Assembly: GCF_026151395.1 (NCBI RefSeq) | Contig: NZ_JAMQPV010000004.1 | Span: 206,298-270,297 of the forward strand | Direction: 5' to 3' | DNA length: 64,000 nt | From: Leptospira limi | Lineage (GTDB): Bacteria; Spirochaetota; Leptospiria; Leptospirales; Leptospiraceae | Shown: positions 55,484 through 64,000 of the stretch, one piece after another | Layout: each line of letters starts with the position of its first letter | Numbering within the stretch: the first letter of the stretch is position 1 | Program-made: the position numbers and the translations under genes | The notes under the pieces: model-generated | What the model saw: only the letters and a program-made list of their open reading frames with translations | Database searches by the model: none | What the model was told of the DNA's origin: nothing

Positions 55484-56821
55484 GTGCAGGTGATGTCCAT
55501 GAAGCAATCGAAGATGGTGCGTTCTATGTTGGTTCAAGTGTTCAAAGAGAAATACCTTTGGGCTTCGAAAAAAGAAAAAAGCCTGATACTCGATCAGTTC
55601 GTTGAAGCTACTGGATTCAATCGGTCTTATGCCAGAACAGTCCTTAGAAAGAAAAAAGACAATGTTATCAAACTGAGACCAAGAAAGAAGCGGCAATCCA
55701 ACTATGATGATGACGTCAGATTCTATTTAGAGAAGATCTGGGAGATCCTGGATCGAATTTGTGGGAAAAGACTCGTGATGGCGATGCCAGATGTCTTAGC
55801 CAAACTCGAACAGTTCAAAGTATTTAAAATTGATAAAATAACCAAAGGCAAACTTCTCTCCATCAGTTCTGCTTCTGTGGATCGCTTATTAAAACCTGCC
55901 AGGAAAAAACTTGGTCGCAAAGGCACTTCTACAACGAAACAACCTAAATACCTCATTGATCGGATCCCAATCAAAACGTTTGGCGAATGGAAAAGTTCTC
56001 TACCTGGTTTTGTCCAAATCGATCTGGTAGCCCATAATGGTGGGAACGTATTTGGAGGATTTTATTCAACGCTTGCAGCAACAGATGTTTGTACGGGATG
56101 GACTGTTTGTATATTGGTGAAGGATAAAACTCAATTCCAGATGCTAAAAGCATTAATAAAACTGAAAAAAATATTACCCTTCCCACTTTTGGGAATCCAT
56201 TCCGATAACGGAGCTGAATTTATTAATCAAACAATCCTTACGTATGCAGAAAGAAACGATATCCAATTCACTCGTGGAAGACCTTACAAAAAGAATGATA
56301 ACCCACATATAGAACAAAAGAATTACAGTGTTGTAAGGAGGAATACTGGATATTTGCGTATTGAAAATCAAATCCAGGCAGATATTGTCAGGTCGCTCTA
56401 TCAAGATTTGAATACTTACAATAATTACTTTTTACCAGTGATGATTCTGAAGGAGAAACATAGGATTGGTTCAAAAGCAATACGAAAGTATGACGAAGCA
56501 AAATCACCTTACCGAAGGATTCTGGCCAGAAAAGATATTTCGAAAACGATAAAAGCTTCTATGAAAAAGACTTATGAGAAGTTGAATATTTTTGAATTAA
56601 AGAATCAGATCAATCATTGGCAAAACGAATTTGTGAAGATTGCCGCCCCTATTCGTAACTCAATAGATAAAGTAAAAGTTAGAAGGAAGAAAGGAATCGT
56701 TCAAACAATTCCTAAATGGAGACGAGAAGTTAACTCAGATACAAAGAATCCATTCCTCGAGAGGCAACGTGTTGAAGAGATGAGACGAGCTGCAGAACAA
56801 GTTTGGGTAAAAAGAAAATAG
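55484..56821 (+). CDS. DDE integrase-type transposase
   Basis: This 445-residue transposase starts at GTG 55484 (an ATG at 55499 is an alternative). The N-terminal helix-turn-helix lies about 30-60 (LILDQFVEATGFNRSYARTV). The rve-type catalytic core has D180 in GFVQIDLVAHNG, D241 in GIHSDNGAEF and E277 in NDNPHIEQKN, a complete DDE triad. The C-terminal part is basic with KRQ/KK clusters. The plan resembles the IS481/ISNCY integrase-like groups; exact family assignment needs a database. No frameshift or stop interrupts it, so the element may still be active. Confidence 0.9.
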   Translation: MQVMSMKQSKMVRSMLVQVFKEKYLWASKKEKSLILDQFVEATGFNRSYARTVLRKKKDNVIKLRPRKKRQSNYDDDVRFYLEKIWEILDRICGKRLVMAMPDVLAKLEQFKVFKIDKITKGKLLSISSASVDRLLKPARKKLGRKGTSTTKQPKYLIDRIPIKTFGEWKSSLPGFVQIDLVAHNGGNVFGGFYSTLAATDVCTGWTVCILVKDKTQFQMLKALIKLKKILPFPLLGIHSDNGAEFINQTILTYAERNDIQFTRGRPYKKNDNPHIEQKNYSVVRRNTGYLRIENQIQADIVRSLYQDLNTYNNYFLPVMILKEKHRIGSKAIRKYDEAKSPYRRILARKDISKTIKASMKKTYEKLNIFELKNQINHWQNEFVKIAAPIRNSIDKVKVRRKKGIVQTIPKWRREVNSDTKNPFLERQRVEEMRRAAEQVWVKRK

Positions 56822-56847
56822 CTTGGAATCTTTTAACTCTCTGTTAT

Positions 56848-56896
56848 ATTTGGAGTAGATTTTTATTTGATTCTACACTTAACATTTCGAGTAGAT
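56848..56896. repeat. Right IS end: inner and outer GAGTAGA sites
   Basis: ATTTGGAGTAGATTTT and TTTCGAGTAGAT are inverted copies of the sites at the left end with the same 36-bp offset. The flank 56897-57067 carries one more GAGTAGAT (56983-56990) and no gene. Confidence 0.75.
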
Positions 56897-57067
56897 AAAA
56901 CAAGATTCAATACGAGTAACATATTGCTTCATAATTCATAGTATCTCAAATCAGAATAATGCTTCAAAAGCACAAGTATTCTGAGTAGATTTGATTTATC
57001 CCTTTCAATCGAAACAGTGAACCAATGAAGGAATGTTGTTTCATTCCATTCATTGGACGAAGGACTC

Positions 57068-57460
57068 TTAAAAATCGAAAGTTTTCACTTCCTCAATTTT
57101 GCAGGAAAGTTCGACAGAGGCATAATTCGGAAGTGCTAATCCAAGAATATAAATATTCTTTACGCAAGCGTCCACACCATCGCGTTTATAATATTTATCG
57201 GGATTAATTTCTGCAAGAATCGGAATCAAGATACCATTGAGGAGCTCTGAAGACGCTGTAGCTCCCGATGAGTTTACTCCCAGTGATGCAAATTTGACTC
57301 CATCAATTCTTTTGGAAGCTTGGAGGAGTGCTTCCTTTGCGTCAGCCCCTAAGATATTTTCTTTATTGAGCTTAGCAAGTGTTGGTTGGTTGCAATTTGC
57401 CACTAAAGTCATCCCCAAAAGAATGATTCCTAAGATAATCGATTTTCCTGATTGTTTCAT
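57068..57460 (-). CDS. Small lipoprotein of a Leptospira-type family
   Basis: From ATG 57460 the protein is 130 residues: MKQSGKSIILGIILLGMTLV then ANC, lipobox Cys23. The mature part has ILGADAKEALLQASKRIDGV, ILIPILAEINPDKYYKRDGV and paired cysteines (DACVKNIYILG and ELSCKIEEV). The pattern resembles short lipoprotein families described only in Leptospira (possibly TIGR04452), with unknown function. A frame from 57499 would place extra residues before the signal peptide and is less likely. Confidence 0.65.
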   Translation of the reverse strand: MKQSGKSIILGIILLGMTLVANCNQPTLAKLNKENILGADAKEALLQASKRIDGVKFASLGVNSSGATASSELLNGILIPILAEINPDKYYKRDGVDACVKNIYILGLALPNYASVELSCKIEEVKTFDF

Positions 57461-57696
57461 ATCGGAGAAAGTGTATACGAATGTATGTAGTAAAGTCAAT
57501 CGGAATCATGTGACGAATCGTATCCAATTTAGAAAATGAATTCAAATTGGCTTTGCAACATTGAAAGTTCTATCACACGATGAAATAGAGTCAGAATCAG
57601 TGATAAAGATGAACTTTTGTTTGTAATTTTTTTTAAAAGCGTTGGTTTGAATAGACGATTTGTTAGAATTCTGCTAGTGGTGGTTTTGGGAAAAAA

Positions 57697-57750
57697 GCCC
57701 ACAAGGCCCTCCTCCACCACCCAATTCGGGGCGGGGGCCGCCCCGACCTT
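57697..57750. repeat. GC-rich intergenic hairpin element
   Basis: Within the 268-base gap 57500-57767, a GC-rich stretch stands out from AT-rich surroundings. CGGGGCGG (57727-57734) pairs with CCGCCCCG (57738-57745), and a further GCCC-ACAA-GGC hairpin next to an A-run (57691-57696) would act as a T-run on the minus strand. It may terminate the HAMP gene transcript, and it resembles dispersed GC-rich repeats seen between Leptospira genes (inference). Confidence 0.45.
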
Positions 57751-57767
57751 CATGTGACATAGAAATA

Positions 57768-58319
57768 TTATGTAGATTTCTTGTTTTGGTCGTTCATCCT
57801 CTTTTGGATCACTTCATTCAAAACTTCCACTAACTCTTGGAATTCATCCCCTTTTCGAATCCGAATGGTTTCAATTGGGTCTCCAGAAGCCATCCTCTGT
57901 AAGGAACGTTTGATGCTAAACACAGGACCTGCCATTTTATGCGATTTGAAAATGGAGAAAACTGTGATTAACAATAAATATAAGACTGAAAGTGTCACTA
58001 CTGCATCAAATTGGATGGTATATAAATTGAGTTGGTGGTCGTAATTGGGTAGATAAATTTCCCGAGGCACAAACTTTTCTTTGGCTTCTCCAGGTGCCGC
58101 ATCTTCGTTTTCGACTTTCCAATACACGGTTTGTGCATCCTGACGAAGTCGGAACACAGCCCCACCATCATATTTGGATTGGTTCAACCAATATAAGAAC
58201 AAAAGAGTGACAATCACCCCAGAAATAAATAGAAGAGAATAATGTGCTAAGAATTTTAATTGGAATTCTTTATCGATGAGATAACGAAATCGAAAGTTTT
58301 TTTTGTGATTCTCTTGCAT
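57768..58319 (-). CDS. Two-helix membrane protein with HAMP domain
   Basis: The 183-residue protein has TM1 at about 24-45 (FLAHYSLLFISGVIVTLLFL), an extracytoplasmic segment of about 60 residues, and TM2 at about 105-127 (FDAVVTLSVLYLLLITVFSI). This is followed by a HAMP linker with GPVFSIKRSLQRMASGDPIE and RIRKGDEFQELVEVLNEVIQ. No kinase, cyclase or methyl-accepting domain follows; the protein ends after a short basic tail. It may relay a signal to a separate partner. It lies 80 bases downstream of the FecR-like gene on the same strand. Confidence 0.75.
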   Translation of the reverse strand: MQENHKKNFRFRYLIDKEFQLKFLAHYSLLFISGVIVTLLFLYWLNQSKYDGGAVFRLRQDAQTVYWKVENEDAAPGEAKEKFVPREIYLPNYDHQLNLYTIQFDAVVTLSVLYLLLITVFSIFKSHKMAGPVFSIKRSLQRMASGDPIETIRIRKGDEFQELVEVLNEVIQKRMNDQNKKST

Positions 58320-58399
58320 AATTTCCTTTTGATGGTCTTACAGGTATTCGGTAGAGAGCCTTTCAGATAAAGGAAATCTTGTCAAAAAACTTATGATTT

Positions 58400-59440
58400 T
58401 TAACGGATTTTTTCGGTTTCGAGAATGTTTTTGATGGGGATTTCGATTTTTCCATCCATTCCTTGGAAGTGGAGATGGGTTTCCGATTGTCCTAAAATCA
58501 CACCTCGGTATTCCGTTCCATCCTCTAAACGAACCAATTCTAAACGAGAATGTTCACGGTAAAGTAATGCCTCTTTGGCCAGTATGGATTGGGTATAAAA
58601 AGCTTTGAGTTCCTTGTCTTCTTTTGGACTCACTTGAGAAGCAATGATCGGGAACGACTCACCTTGCTTAACAACTGCTTGTTGCTTTGCATTTAGGATT
58701 AGATCACCAAAGGCGACAGATCCTTCTCTTACCGCTACCGTTTCCATAACACCATCGAAGGAAATACTAAAAATAGTCCCGCGAACTTGTGTAAGGTGCT
58801 CTCCTGCTTGGACAATAAACTCACTATCTTTCGAAAGTTTAGAAACAGATGCAAAAAGTTTCCCTTTTTTCACTGAGAACTTTTGTGAATAGGATCCCAT
58901 ATCGGATTTTTGTAATGACTGAACAATGACTTCCGATTGCGGATTGATTCGTAACCATGAACCAGTTTCAAACTGTAGGTCTACTTGGGATGCCAATTCC
59001 GTTGTTATAATATCTCCAGAAGTGATTTGGTACTTTTCAACCAACGGTACTTTTGTAACACTACCTGCTGGGAAAATAAAAACCTTCCCTTTAATTTGGG
59101 ATACAGAAAGGGAAAGTGGAGAGAGAATCTCGCGTTTTTTTTCCATCACTGCCGAGGAAGAGACCTCGTTAGAAGTGGGATTCGGTTTGATGATAAAGGC
59201 AAAGAATATGGCTGCTGCGATGGCAAAACTAGACCCACCAACAAGTGTAAGCCCTGCTGGTTTCCGAAAAAAGGATAGGACTTTGTTTGGTCTAGAGGAT
59301 GGTCCACTCCATTCTTGGCTAGGAGAACGTGTAGCCAAAGTTTCCCAATTTGGGAATTCCACCTGCTCCGTCACTTTGGATGGTTTTCGCAAAAGGGCTT
59401 CCAACGCTTCTATGTGTTTTTGGTCTTCTAATTCGCTCAT
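58400..59440 (-). CDS. FecR-domain membrane protein (possible anti-sigma factor)
   Basis: In this 346-residue protein the first 55 residues are cytosolic (starting MSELEDQKHIEALEALLRKP), one membrane helix lies at about 60-82, and the rest is extracytoplasmic. The FecR domain (about 130-245) contains GDIITTELASQVDLQFETGS, WLRINPQSEVIVQSL and TQVRGTIFSISFDGVMETVA. It ends with an SM-like or beta-rich segment (DGTEYRGVILGQSETHLHFQ). FecR proteins commonly control an ECF sigma factor. Here the sigma gene ends five bases upstream of this start, so pairing is strongly suggested. No TonB receptor gene is adjacent. Confidence 0.85.
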   Translation of the reverse strand: MSELEDQKHIEALEALLRKPSKVTEQVEFPNWETLATRSPSQEWSGPSSRPNKVLSFFRKPAGLTLVGGSSFAIAAAIFFAFIIKPNPTSNEVSSSAVMEKKREILSPLSLSVSQIKGKVFIFPAGSVTKVPLVEKYQITSGDIITTELASQVDLQFETGSWLRINPQSEVIVQSLQKSDMGSYSQKFSVKKGKLFASVSKLSKDSEFIVQAGEHLTQVRGTIFSISFDGVMETVAVREGSVAFGDLILNAKQQAVVKQGESFPIIASQVSPKEDKELKAFYTQSILAKEALLYREHSRLELVRLEDGTEYRGVILGQSETHLHFQGMDGKIEIPIKNILETEKIR

Positions 59441-59445
59441 TCGTT

Positions 59446-59964
59446 TTAATCTGGAACCAGATTTTCCCTTTTTGCTATGGCCAATACTTTCTCAGTGGCT
59501 TTGATGACAAGCCTAGAGGCGGTGGAAACTGAAACTCCTAAGATCTCGGCGATCTGGACAAGTTGGAATCCTTCAACGTTTTTGAGTAACAAAGCAGACC
59601 TTTCATCTTCCGAAAGTTCTCCCAGAAAAGAATACAACCGGTCTTCCAAATCTTGGTATTCCGCTTTTGTTTCTAATTTGGGATTGTGACTGTGGAATTC
59701 GATTTCATCAGAAGCAATTTCCCTAGAAGTGGAAAATTTTTTAGCATAATTAATGGATAAATTGCGAGCGATGGTGTACAAAACCATGATGGACTTCTCT
59801 TCCGAGAGACCAGCATTGCCATAATGTTTATGGAAACTTAAAAAGCTGTCTTGCATCAAATCCATGGCTGTGTCCGCGTTTTGAGTGTACTTATAAAGAA
59901 AGTCAAAAATTCGTTTATGACTTCTTTCGTAGATTTGACTCATGGAGACAGAATTGTCGGACAC
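59446..59964 (-). CDS. ECF-type RNA polymerase sigma factor
   Basis: In this 172-residue sigma-70 family protein region 2 covers about 12-75 (RIFDFLYKYTQNADTAMDLM, QDSFLSFHKH, LYTIARNLSINYAKK) and region 4 about 110-162 (LSEDERSALLLKNVEGFQLV, QIAEILGVSVSTASRLVIKA). It directs RNA polymerase to a specific regulon, probably controlled by the FecR-like protein encoded five bases downstream. The start may be GTG 59964 or ATG 59943 (MSQIYERSHK); neither has a good ribosome site. Confidence 0.9.
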   Translation of the reverse strand: MSDNSVSMSQIYERSHKRIFDFLYKYTQNADTAMDLMQDSFLSFHKHYGNAGLSEEKSIMVLYTIARNLSINYAKKFSTSREIASDEIEFHSHNPKLETKAEYQDLEDRLYSFLGELSEDERSALLLKNVEGFQLVQIAEILGVSVSTASRLVIKATEKVLAIAKRENLVPD

Positions 59965-60066
59965 AATCTTGTATGTGTTCGTAAAACCGAGTCTCTGACA
60001 AGTAAAATCCCATTCCTCTCTGTAAAAGAAAACAATTGGGAGACCTCAGATTCTCAGAAACTCAGA

Positions 60067-61470
60067 TTATTTTTCGCGCAAAAGGGCATCATTGGCAGCA
60101 TTTTTATAGGCACCAATCATTGTTGGGTAATTGAAAATATGTTCGGTGAAATACTCAATTGGAGCTTTTAGGTTCACAACACATTGTCCAAGTGTTATGA
60201 GTTCTGTAGCTTTGTCTGAAATGATATGAACACCAAGAACCCGCCTCGATTGTTTATCGAATAGAATTTTGAGTAAACCAACTTGGTCTCCACTGATTTG
60301 AGCCCTAGTGATAGTATCAAATTTAGCAAGACCAACACCGTAGGAAACCCCTCGTTTTTTCAAAGCTTCTTCTGTAGGGCCTATGGTTGCAATTTCTGGT
60401 AGTGTATAAATTCCAATTGGGAATTCTTCTGCATCAACAGGAACTGATGGATGACCAAACATATGTTTTGCGACATAAGCACCTTGGTACATTGATACTG
60501 ATGCTAAACTAGGAAATCCAATCACATCTCCACATGCGTAAATTGTGGGAACATTGGTTTGGTAATTCTCATTCACTTGGATTTGTTTTCTGTCATTTGG
60601 AATGATCCCTACAGATTCCAGTCCCAAATTATCAACATTTCCAAGCCTTCCTCGTGAAATTAGGACTTGGTTGACTCTTACCACCTCACCTTTGTTTGTT
60701 GTGAGTTCGAATCCTTCTTCATCGGAAATTTTTTTATAGTTGGTGATCGATGAATCAACATGGATTTGTATCCCTGCATTTTCCATGATCCGAGTCATTT
60801 CATTGGATATATCTTCATCTAAAAAACCTAGAATCCGATTTTGGGAATCAAATAGATGTACCTTGATTCCAATATGAGCAAAAATGGTAGCATACTCGGA
60901 ACCAATGATACCAGCACCAATCACAGCCAAGGTACTCGGCATCTTTTTCATCGCAAACAAACCATCACTATCGTAAACTAATCCTTCTTCAAAAGGAATG
61001 TTCTCATTCAATGGCCTTCTTGGGCTACTGCCTGTTGCGATGAGAATGTTTTCTGTTTCGTAAACTTTTTTCCTTCCTGCCGAGTCCGTTACTTCGACCC
61101 GGTTTGGATCTATAATTTTTCCCCAACCCGTGAGTGTTGTGACTCGGTTTTGGATCATCTGTTCCCGGGTCACATCTTCTTCTTTTTCGATGACAGTGGA
61201 GGCTCGAAACATTAACTCTTGGAGGGTGAGTTGTGTTGTTTGTGGGGATTGTAATCCGTGTAGATTGGATAGTTTTAAGTTCCTGTAGAACCGGCTCGTT
61301 TCCTGGAGAGATTTAGAGGGAATTGTCCCCCAATGGACACAACCACCACCCAAATAAGGATCTTTTTCAATGATAGCAGCTTTTTTGCCGAGTTTGCTTG
61401 CTTGGATAGCAGCTTTTTGAGCGGCAGGACCGCCCCCGATAGCGATTAAATCAAATCGATTGATAGACAT
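60067..61470 (-). CDS. sthA: Soluble pyridine nucleotide transhydrogenase
   Basis: From ATG 61470 (MSINRFDLIAIGGGPAAQKA) the protein is 467 residues, matching the usual length of SthA. The FAD motif GGGPAAQKA is followed by GGGCVHWGTIPSKSLQET, in which the second redox cysteine of lipoamide dehydrogenase is absent, as in SthA. An NAD(P)-binding fold (AVIGAGIIGSEYATIFAHIG), the YACGDVIGFPSLASVSMYQG FAD site and a C-terminal dimerisation domain follow. It balances NADH and NADPH. A longer frame from 61560 is rejected because the FAD motif should be near the N-terminus. Confidence 0.92.
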   Translation of the reverse strand: MSINRFDLIAIGGGPAAQKAAIQASKLGKKAAIIEKDPYLGGGCVHWGTIPSKSLQETSRFYRNLKLSNLHGLQSPQTTQLTLQELMFRASTVIEKEEDVTREQMIQNRVTTLTGWGKIIDPNRVEVTDSAGRKKVYETENILIATGSSPRRPLNENIPFEEGLVYDSDGLFAMKKMPSTLAVIGAGIIGSEYATIFAHIGIKVHLFDSQNRILGFLDEDISNEMTRIMENAGIQIHVDSSITNYKKISDEEGFELTTNKGEVVRVNQVLISRGRLGNVDNLGLESVGIIPNDRKQIQVNENYQTNVPTIYACGDVIGFPSLASVSMYQGAYVAKHMFGHPSVPVDAEEFPIGIYTLPEIATIGPTEEALKKRGVSYGVGLAKFDTITRAQISGDQVGLLKILFDKQSRRVLGVHIISDKATELITLGQCVVNLKAPIEYFTEHIFNYPTMIGAYKNAANDALLREK

Positions 61471-61632
61471 TGGATAAAAGAACGCTACCGAGAAAGTGAA
61501 AAATAGCAAGCAAAAATGCTGTTTGAATCGATTTGGGAAGGATTCGTTTGTTATCTTCACCTAACAAACTTAAAGTCGAAAGACAAAAAATCTTGCAATT
61601 GCATTTTGCCTTTTTATTCTTTTGTAGAGCCT

Positions 61633-64000
61633 ATGGAATTTTTAAAAATGATTCAGTCGGGAATGTTATCCCTTTGGAAGATCCTATCGGAAGGGATTCG
61701 TGCAAAACTTGCTTGGTTTACAGGAACTCTGATTGCCTTAACCATTTTACTTTTGTCCATCATCACCGTCCGCCAACAAACAGCGATCCTTTCCGAAAGT
61801 TATGAAAAACAAGCCGCTGTTTCAAAAAACTTTATCGCAAGTCTTGTGATGGAGATTGAATCTATCTCCCAAAATTTAATTCGGATCGAAGAGTTCAAAT
61901 CGCGAATTGAAAAACAGCAGGAAGAATTAAAAAAATACCAAACAGCAAAACTTGTTACCAAGAAAAAAACGGTTTCTGTTTTTGGATTCAAAACCAATTT
62001 ATTTGGTTCCCTTGGTTCTTCTAAAGTTCTCAAGAAATTTGATACATTTTTTTCGGTCTACTTAACCAAAGATGATGTAACGTTGTTAGAAAGAGAAATT
62101 CGCCAACAGCTAAGAGAAGCATCCAATCGTAATATCAGCGAACGAGATTGGAATACGTTAGTCAATCTTGCGGCAGCCTATGTTAAAAATGAAGAAAAGT
62201 ACTTAGATATCATCAAACAGCCTACTCCCGAAGAAAATGAAGCAAAATCAAAATGGGAACTCGATATCAAAAACATAAAAAAGGAAATCCGGAATCATAA
62301 ATCCAAACTGGATCTGTTCATTGCAAAGTTTTATGCGGACTCCAAAAAAAGAAAATTAGAAGAATTAGGACTCGATACTAAATTATTCCGAATCCAAACA
62401 TTCCCCATTTCAGCAATGATCCAAGGGGAAACATCCATTGCCTCATTTGACACTCAAATTATTGATAATACATCTCCCTTAGCGAAAATAGATCATTTTG
62501 ACCAAATGGAAAGTAGTTTGGTAGATTCGTTTCAAAAACTCTCTGATGATATCACATCGGTTGAAGAAAACGAAAAACAGTATGTTTATGAGTGGAGAGA
62601 AAGAGAAATCCAAGCACTCCATTCTCCCCTATTCCGCCATCAAAACTCAACAAAACGTGCCTTTAATTTAATTGGAATCAAATCAAAATTAGGTGATTAT
62701 CGAGAAGTGATCAAAGAAGATTACCGAATCACCAATGAACTTTCCCAACTCATCCCAAAATTAAGAGAAAGAATTCAATACTTAAAAAATGCAAAACCAC
62801 CTATTCCACCTGCCAAAGACAAATTATTTACGAGTTATTATAAATCGTATAATGAACTAGTCTCAGATCGAGAAAAAATTTATGACGAAGTTTCATTGCG
62901 ATATCCAATTTCCAAGGAATTAGAAGAAAAAATCGAGTCTTTACGAAGTTTACGTGATGTAACTTTAGAAGATTGGATACTCTTAAAGTTTAAAACAGAT
63001 CCTTTAGAATATGAAAAATACTACCAAGACCCTGAAGCGAGAGCGGAACAACGGAATCGTTGGAAAGCCATTCGGAAATGGATCATCACTGCAGAACAAG
63101 AAACTCCCACAAAAGAACTAAAAAAGCTCTTCCCGGATGGAAGTTTTGGTCATTCCCGAAGTGAATCAGAAGAAATTATGTGGAAGTTAGATGGAACACA
63201 TTTATTAGAAGCTGAGAATGTTCCGTTGATGGTGTTACGTGATAACTTTTCGGGACTCATACGAACGTTAGTGGATCGAACAGATGGGATCCGTGCCATC
63301 AAAGACAATCGAAACCAAATTGTATTCACTGCGATCACAATCTGTTTGGTTGCGATTTTATTCGCGATTTTTATCTCTGGGGTTGTCGTACAAAAAATAC
63401 GAAAAATCATACGAAGTGCGGAAGATGTAGGCCAAGGGAATTTACACGTACATTTTGATGATGGTGGGAATGACGAATTTGGAAATCTTACAGTTGCCCT
63501 AAACCAAATGGTTTCAGGTCTCAAAGAAAGGGAAAAAATGCGAGGGGTTCTCGGAAGTATGGTGGACCCTGTTGTTGTGGGAGAAGCATTAAAGGATTTG
63601 GAAAAATTAAAACAAGGAAGTGAAAAAGTGATCACAGCTTTCTTCTCTGACATTGCAGGTTTTAGTACCATTTCTGAAAAACTAAATTCGAAGGAACTTG
63701 CTGACCTACTCAATGAATACCTTTCAGCTATGACACTTATCCTTAAACAACATGATGGAGTTTTAGATAAATACATTGGGGATGCCATCGTCGGAATATT
63801 TAATGCACCTCTTGATGTTGAGAATCATTGTTTAAAAGCAGTTTCTGCCAGTGTGGAAATGAGAGATAAGTTAGAAGGTCTCAAAAAAGAATGGATCAAA
63901 AATAATTCTTATATACCAGAAGCGCATGATATGAAATTCCGGATCGGGCTTAACATGGGTTATGCGAAAGTGGGATTCATGGGAACTGACGCTCTTGCTT
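61633..64000 (+). CDS. Class III adenylate/guanylate cyclase with membrane sensor and HAMP (C-terminus beyond window)
   Basis: The frame from ATG 61633 (MEFLKMIQSGMLSLWKILSE) stays open to the window end, giving 789 residues. One membrane helix lies at about 30-50 and a second at about 555-578 (IVFTAITICLVAILFAIFIS). Between them is a large extracytoplasmic region of about 500 residues with long charged, coiled-coil-like stretches. A HAMP domain follows (about 580-630), then the cyclase core starting FFSDIAGFSTISEKL and DKYIGDAIVGIF, whose two metal-binding aspartates are present. It makes cAMP or cGMP in response to an external cue. The last part of the catalytic domain is missing from the window. 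Confidence 0.9.
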   Translation, partial: MEFLKMIQSGMLSLWKILSEGIRAKLAWFTGTLIALTILLLSIITVRQQTAILSESYEKQAAVSKNFIASLVMEIESISQNLIRIEEFKSRIEKQQEELKKYQTAKLVTKKKTVSVFGFKTNLFGSLGSSKVLKKFDTFFSVYLTKDDVTLLEREIRQQLREASNRNISERDWNTLVNLAAAYVKNEEKYLDIIKQPTPEENEAKSKWELDIKNIKKEIRNHKSKLDLFIAKFYADSKKRKLEELGLDTKLFRIQTFPISAMIQGETSIASFDTQIIDNTSPLAKIDHFDQMESSLVDSFQKLSDDITSVEENEKQYVYEWREREIQALHSPLFRHQNSTKRAFNLIGIKSKLGDYREVIKEDYRITNELSQLIPKLRERIQYLKNAKPPIPPAKDKLFTSYYKSYNELVSDREKIYDEVSLRYPISKELEEKIESLRSLRDVTLEDWILLKFKTDPLEYEKYYQDPEARAEQRNRWKAIRKWIITAEQETPTKELKKLFPDGSFGHSRSESEEIMWKLDGTHLLEAENVPLMVLRDNFSGLIRTLVDRTDGIRAIKDNRNQIVFTAITICLVAILFAIFISGVVVQKIRKIIRSAEDVGQGNLHVHFDDGGNDEFGNLTVALNQMVSGLKEREKMRGVLGSMVDPVVVGEALKDLEKLKQGSEKVITAFFSDIAGFSTISEKLNSKELADLLNEYLSAMTLILKQHDGVLDKYIGDAIVGIFNAPLDVENHCLKAVSASVEMRDKLEGLKKEWIKNNSYIPEAHDMKFRIGLNMGYAKVGFMGTDALA

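Larger units (their letters stand above)
55411..56896 (+). mobile_element. Insertion sequence with two-site inverted ends
   Basis: A DDE transposase gene is bracketed by inverted copies of two sites. The outer pair, ATCTACTCGAAA at 55411-55422 and its complement at 56885-56896, is perfect over 12 bp. The inner pair, AAAATCTACTCCAAAT at 55444-55459 and its complement at 56848-56863, is perfect over 16 bp. Spacing between outer and inner sites is 36 bp at both ends. The true tips may lie a few bases outside; I could not define a target-site duplication. A further GAGTAGAT occurs at 56983-56990. Confidence 0.8.

Noticed and set aside
63150..63788. 212-codon minus-strand frame at the right end
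   Set aside because: Lies opposite the HAMP and catalytic region of the cyclase; Ser- and Arg-rich with no recognisable domain.

Overview
The window looks like a piece of a Leptospira chromosome, probably of the saprophytic (L. biflexa-like) clade. The support is AT-rich, tightly packed genes, spirochaete-style lipoproteins with loose lipoboxes, DUF1574-type SGNH proteins, many GTG/TTG starts and very short gene junctions. Species assignment is inference. I saw no rRNA, tRNA, CRISPR array or prophage, and there is one insertion sequence.

Layout. 1-6.1 kb: the 5' part of an ExbB/TolQ-like gene, a GT-C-type membrane glycosyltransferase, an RND efflux permease closed by a strong terminator, and a frameshifted PilZ gene. 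6.2-8.1 kb: a NarL-type sensor kinase/response regulator pair. 8.3-13.6 kb (minus): mutA-mutB-meaB, the methylmalonyl-CoA mutase heterodimer and its GTPase chaperone. 13.6-18 kb: small envelope proteins, a YhhN protein, a ferritin-like protein with a histone-like tail, a DMT exporter, and a DUF302 gene behind a CsoR-like palindrome. 18.1-22.6 kb (plus): speE, an outer-membrane-like protein, two lipoproteins (one with an HEGGH zinc-protease motif) and pyrF, closely packed and partly overlapping. 22.6-26 kb: an FAD oxidoreductase/DUF1365/cyclopropane synthase lipid operon. 26-36.2 kb: two small proteins, a secreted metallopeptidase, and a surface polysaccharide cluster with a nucleotidyltransferase-glycosyltransferase fusion, an epimerase, a GT2, two SGNH-type proteins and a GT-C protein. 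36.2-40.3 kb: an HtrA protease, a catalytically dead HtrA-like partner, and a divergent membrane-anchored GHKL ATPase whose start codon interlocks with that of htrA. 40.4-46.5 kb: apt, htpX, a nucleobase permease, an SspB-like ClpXP adaptor, a CapD/FlaA1-type dehydratase, and a divergent STAS-like/zinc-ribbon protein. 46.5-50.7 kb: hrpB, an AraC-Ogt fusion, and a second YhhN gene broken by an in-frame amber codon. 51-55.2 kb: an accessory-looking run of exported proteins (Gly-rich repeat lipoprotein, subtilisin-like S8 protease, S8-propeptide-like lipoprotein, Cys-containing small lipoprotein). 55.4-56.9 kb: an insertion sequence. 57-64 kb: a lipoprotein, a HAMP membrane protein, a FecR/ECF sigma pair, sthA, and a class III nucleotide cyclase running off the end.

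The best candidates for something undescribed are: the exported S8 protease with its separate propeptide-like lipoprotein (50.9-55.2 kb); the HtrA/pseudo-HtrA/membrane GHKL locus with interlocked starts (36.2-40.3 kb); and the SspB-like adaptor lodged between a polysaccharide gene and a permease.
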